A DNA stretch of 6,801 nt from an uncultured Enterobacter sp. (GTDB taxonomy: Bacteria; Pseudomonadota; Gammaproteobacteria; Enterobacterales; Enterobacteriaceae), in assembly GCA_946477805.1 (NCBI GenBank), contig CAMKZP010000201.1, positions 1 through 6,801 on the forward strand, read 5' to 3'. The position numbers were made by a program, and so were the translations under genes. Under the pieces are notes generated by a model. That model searched no databases. It was not told the DNA's origin and worked only from the letters and a program-made list of their open reading frames with translations. This document shows positions 6,070 to 6,801 of the stretch, in pieces (positions within the stretch are counted from its first letter, which is position 1; each line of letters opens with the position of its first letter).

Positions 6070-6801
6070 ATGTCGGGATCCAATTCAGCAATAAGCCGTC
6101 GCCGCTTGTTAAAAGGGGCGGGGGCAATGTGGTTGCTTAGCGTCAGTCAGGTGGGCCTTGCCGCGACGAGTCAGGTGGTGGCGGTGCGCGTCTGGCCGTC
6201 GTCGACCTACACGCGCGTGACGGTAGAATCCAATCGGGTACTGAAATATAAGCAATTTGCCCTCAGTAACCCTGAGCGTGTTGTCGTGGATATCGAAGGC
6301 GTAAACCTGAATTCGGTTCTGAAAGGGATGGCGGCGCAGATCCGCGGCGACGATCCGTTTATCAGGTCGGCTCGCGTAGGGCAGTTTGACCCGCAAACGG
6401 TGCGTATGGTGTTTGAGCTCAAGCAGAACGTTAAGCCGCAGCTGTTCGCGCTGGCGCCCGTCGCCACCTTCAAAGAGCGACTGGTAATGGATCTCTACCC
6501 AGCCAACGCAACGGATATTCAGGATCCGCTGCTGGCGCTTCTGGAAGACTACAACCAGGGCAATCTTGAGAAACAGGTTCCTCCTGCGCAAAGCGGTCCG
6601 CAGCCGGGCAGGGCCGGGCGCGATCGCCCGATTGTGATCATGCTCGATCCCGGTCACGGTGGAGAGGACTCCGGCGCCGTCGGGAAATATCACACCCGCG
6701 AAAAAGATGTCGTGCTGCAGATTGCCCGCCGCCTGAAGGCGCTGATCGACAAAGAGGGCAATATGCGCGCCTACATGACGCGTAACGAAGACGTCTTTAT
6801 C
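6070..6801 (+). CDS. amiC: AmiC, N-acetylmuramoyl-L-alanine amidase (3' end outside the window)
   Basis: AmiC is a periplasmic zinc amidase that cuts the amide bond between N-acetylmuramic acid and the stem peptide. It is recruited to the division septum and activated by NlpD in E. coli to separate daughter cells. The window contains 244 uninterrupted codons of a protein that has 417 residues in E. coli. Residues 1-31 form a twin-arginine signal peptide: SRRRLLKG at 9-16, a hydrophobic stretch at 17-25, and likely cleavage after GLA at 29-31. An AMIN domain (about 35-140), which targets septal peptidoglycan, follows, then a linker rich in Q, P and G (about 173-187). The Amidase_3 catalytic domain starts with IVIMLDPGHGGEDSG. 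His196 (6655-6657) and Glu211 (6700-6702) are the first two expected zinc ligands; the later histidine and catalytic glutamate lie beyond the edge. It is transcribed away from argA. Confidence 0.96.
   Translation, partial: MSGSNSAISRRRLLKGAGAMWLLSVSQVGLAATSQVVAVRVWPSSTYTRVTVESNRVLKYKQFALSNPERVVVDIEGVNLNSVLKGMAAQIRGDDPFIRSARVGQFDPQTVRMVFELKQNVKPQLFALAPVATFKERLVMDLYPANATDIQDPLLALLEDYNQGNLEKQVPPAQSGPQPGRAGRDRPIVIMLDPGHGGEDSGAVGKYHTREKDVVLQIARRLKALIDKEGNMRAYMTRNEDVFI

Noticed and set aside
6109..6693. A 194-codon minus-strand open frame opposite amiC.
   Set aside because: The plus strand encodes AmiC with a Tat signal and zinc ligands; the antisense product resembles nothing I recognise.

Overview
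The window is a chromosomal segment from a member of the Enterobacteriaceae. It carries the conserved neighbourhood recB-recD-argA-amiC in the same order and orientation as Escherichia coli. RecB, RecD, ArgA and AmiC are all recognisable by long stretches very similar to the E. coli proteins, with enough substitutions that the source is probably another genus (Enterobacter, Leclercia, Citrobacter or a relative). The genus cannot be settled from this window. No phage, plasmid, CRISPR, natural insertion sequence, tRNA or rRNA gene is visible.

Layout: bases 1-2662 are the 3' two thirds of recB, plus strand, entering from the left edge and broken at 2051-2109. recD (2659-4479, plus) overlaps the end of recB by 4 bases. 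A strong GC-rich hairpin (4485-4506) sits in the 33-base gap between the convergent recD and argA. argA (4513-5844, minus) is intact. A divergent intergenic region (5845-6069) holds the argA ribosome binding site and two ARG boxes spaced exactly as ArgR requires. amiC (6070-6801, plus) has a Tat signal peptide and AMIN domain and runs off the right edge after 244 codons.

The most striking feature is not biological. Bases 2051-2109 are a 59-base inverted repeat made of the Illumina Nextera (hyperactive Tn5) Read 1 transposase adapter in both orientations. It includes two perfect 19-base synthetic mosaic ends and has no transposon payload and no 9-base target duplication. Counting codons between the known RecB catalytic residues shows that about 28 codons (about 81 bases) of recB are missing at this spot, so the junction is almost certainly a false join in the assembly. 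The recB frameshift and the peptides it creates should be treated as artefacts; the real organism most likely has an intact recB.

Functionally, RecB and RecD are two of the three subunits of the RecBCD (exonuclease V) double-strand break repair enzyme. ArgA makes N-acetylglutamate, the first committed step of arginine synthesis. AmiC is a periplasmic amidase that splits septal peptidoglycan during division. These are housekeeping genes that are neighbours by ancestry rather than by shared pathway. I found no convincing undescribed system here.
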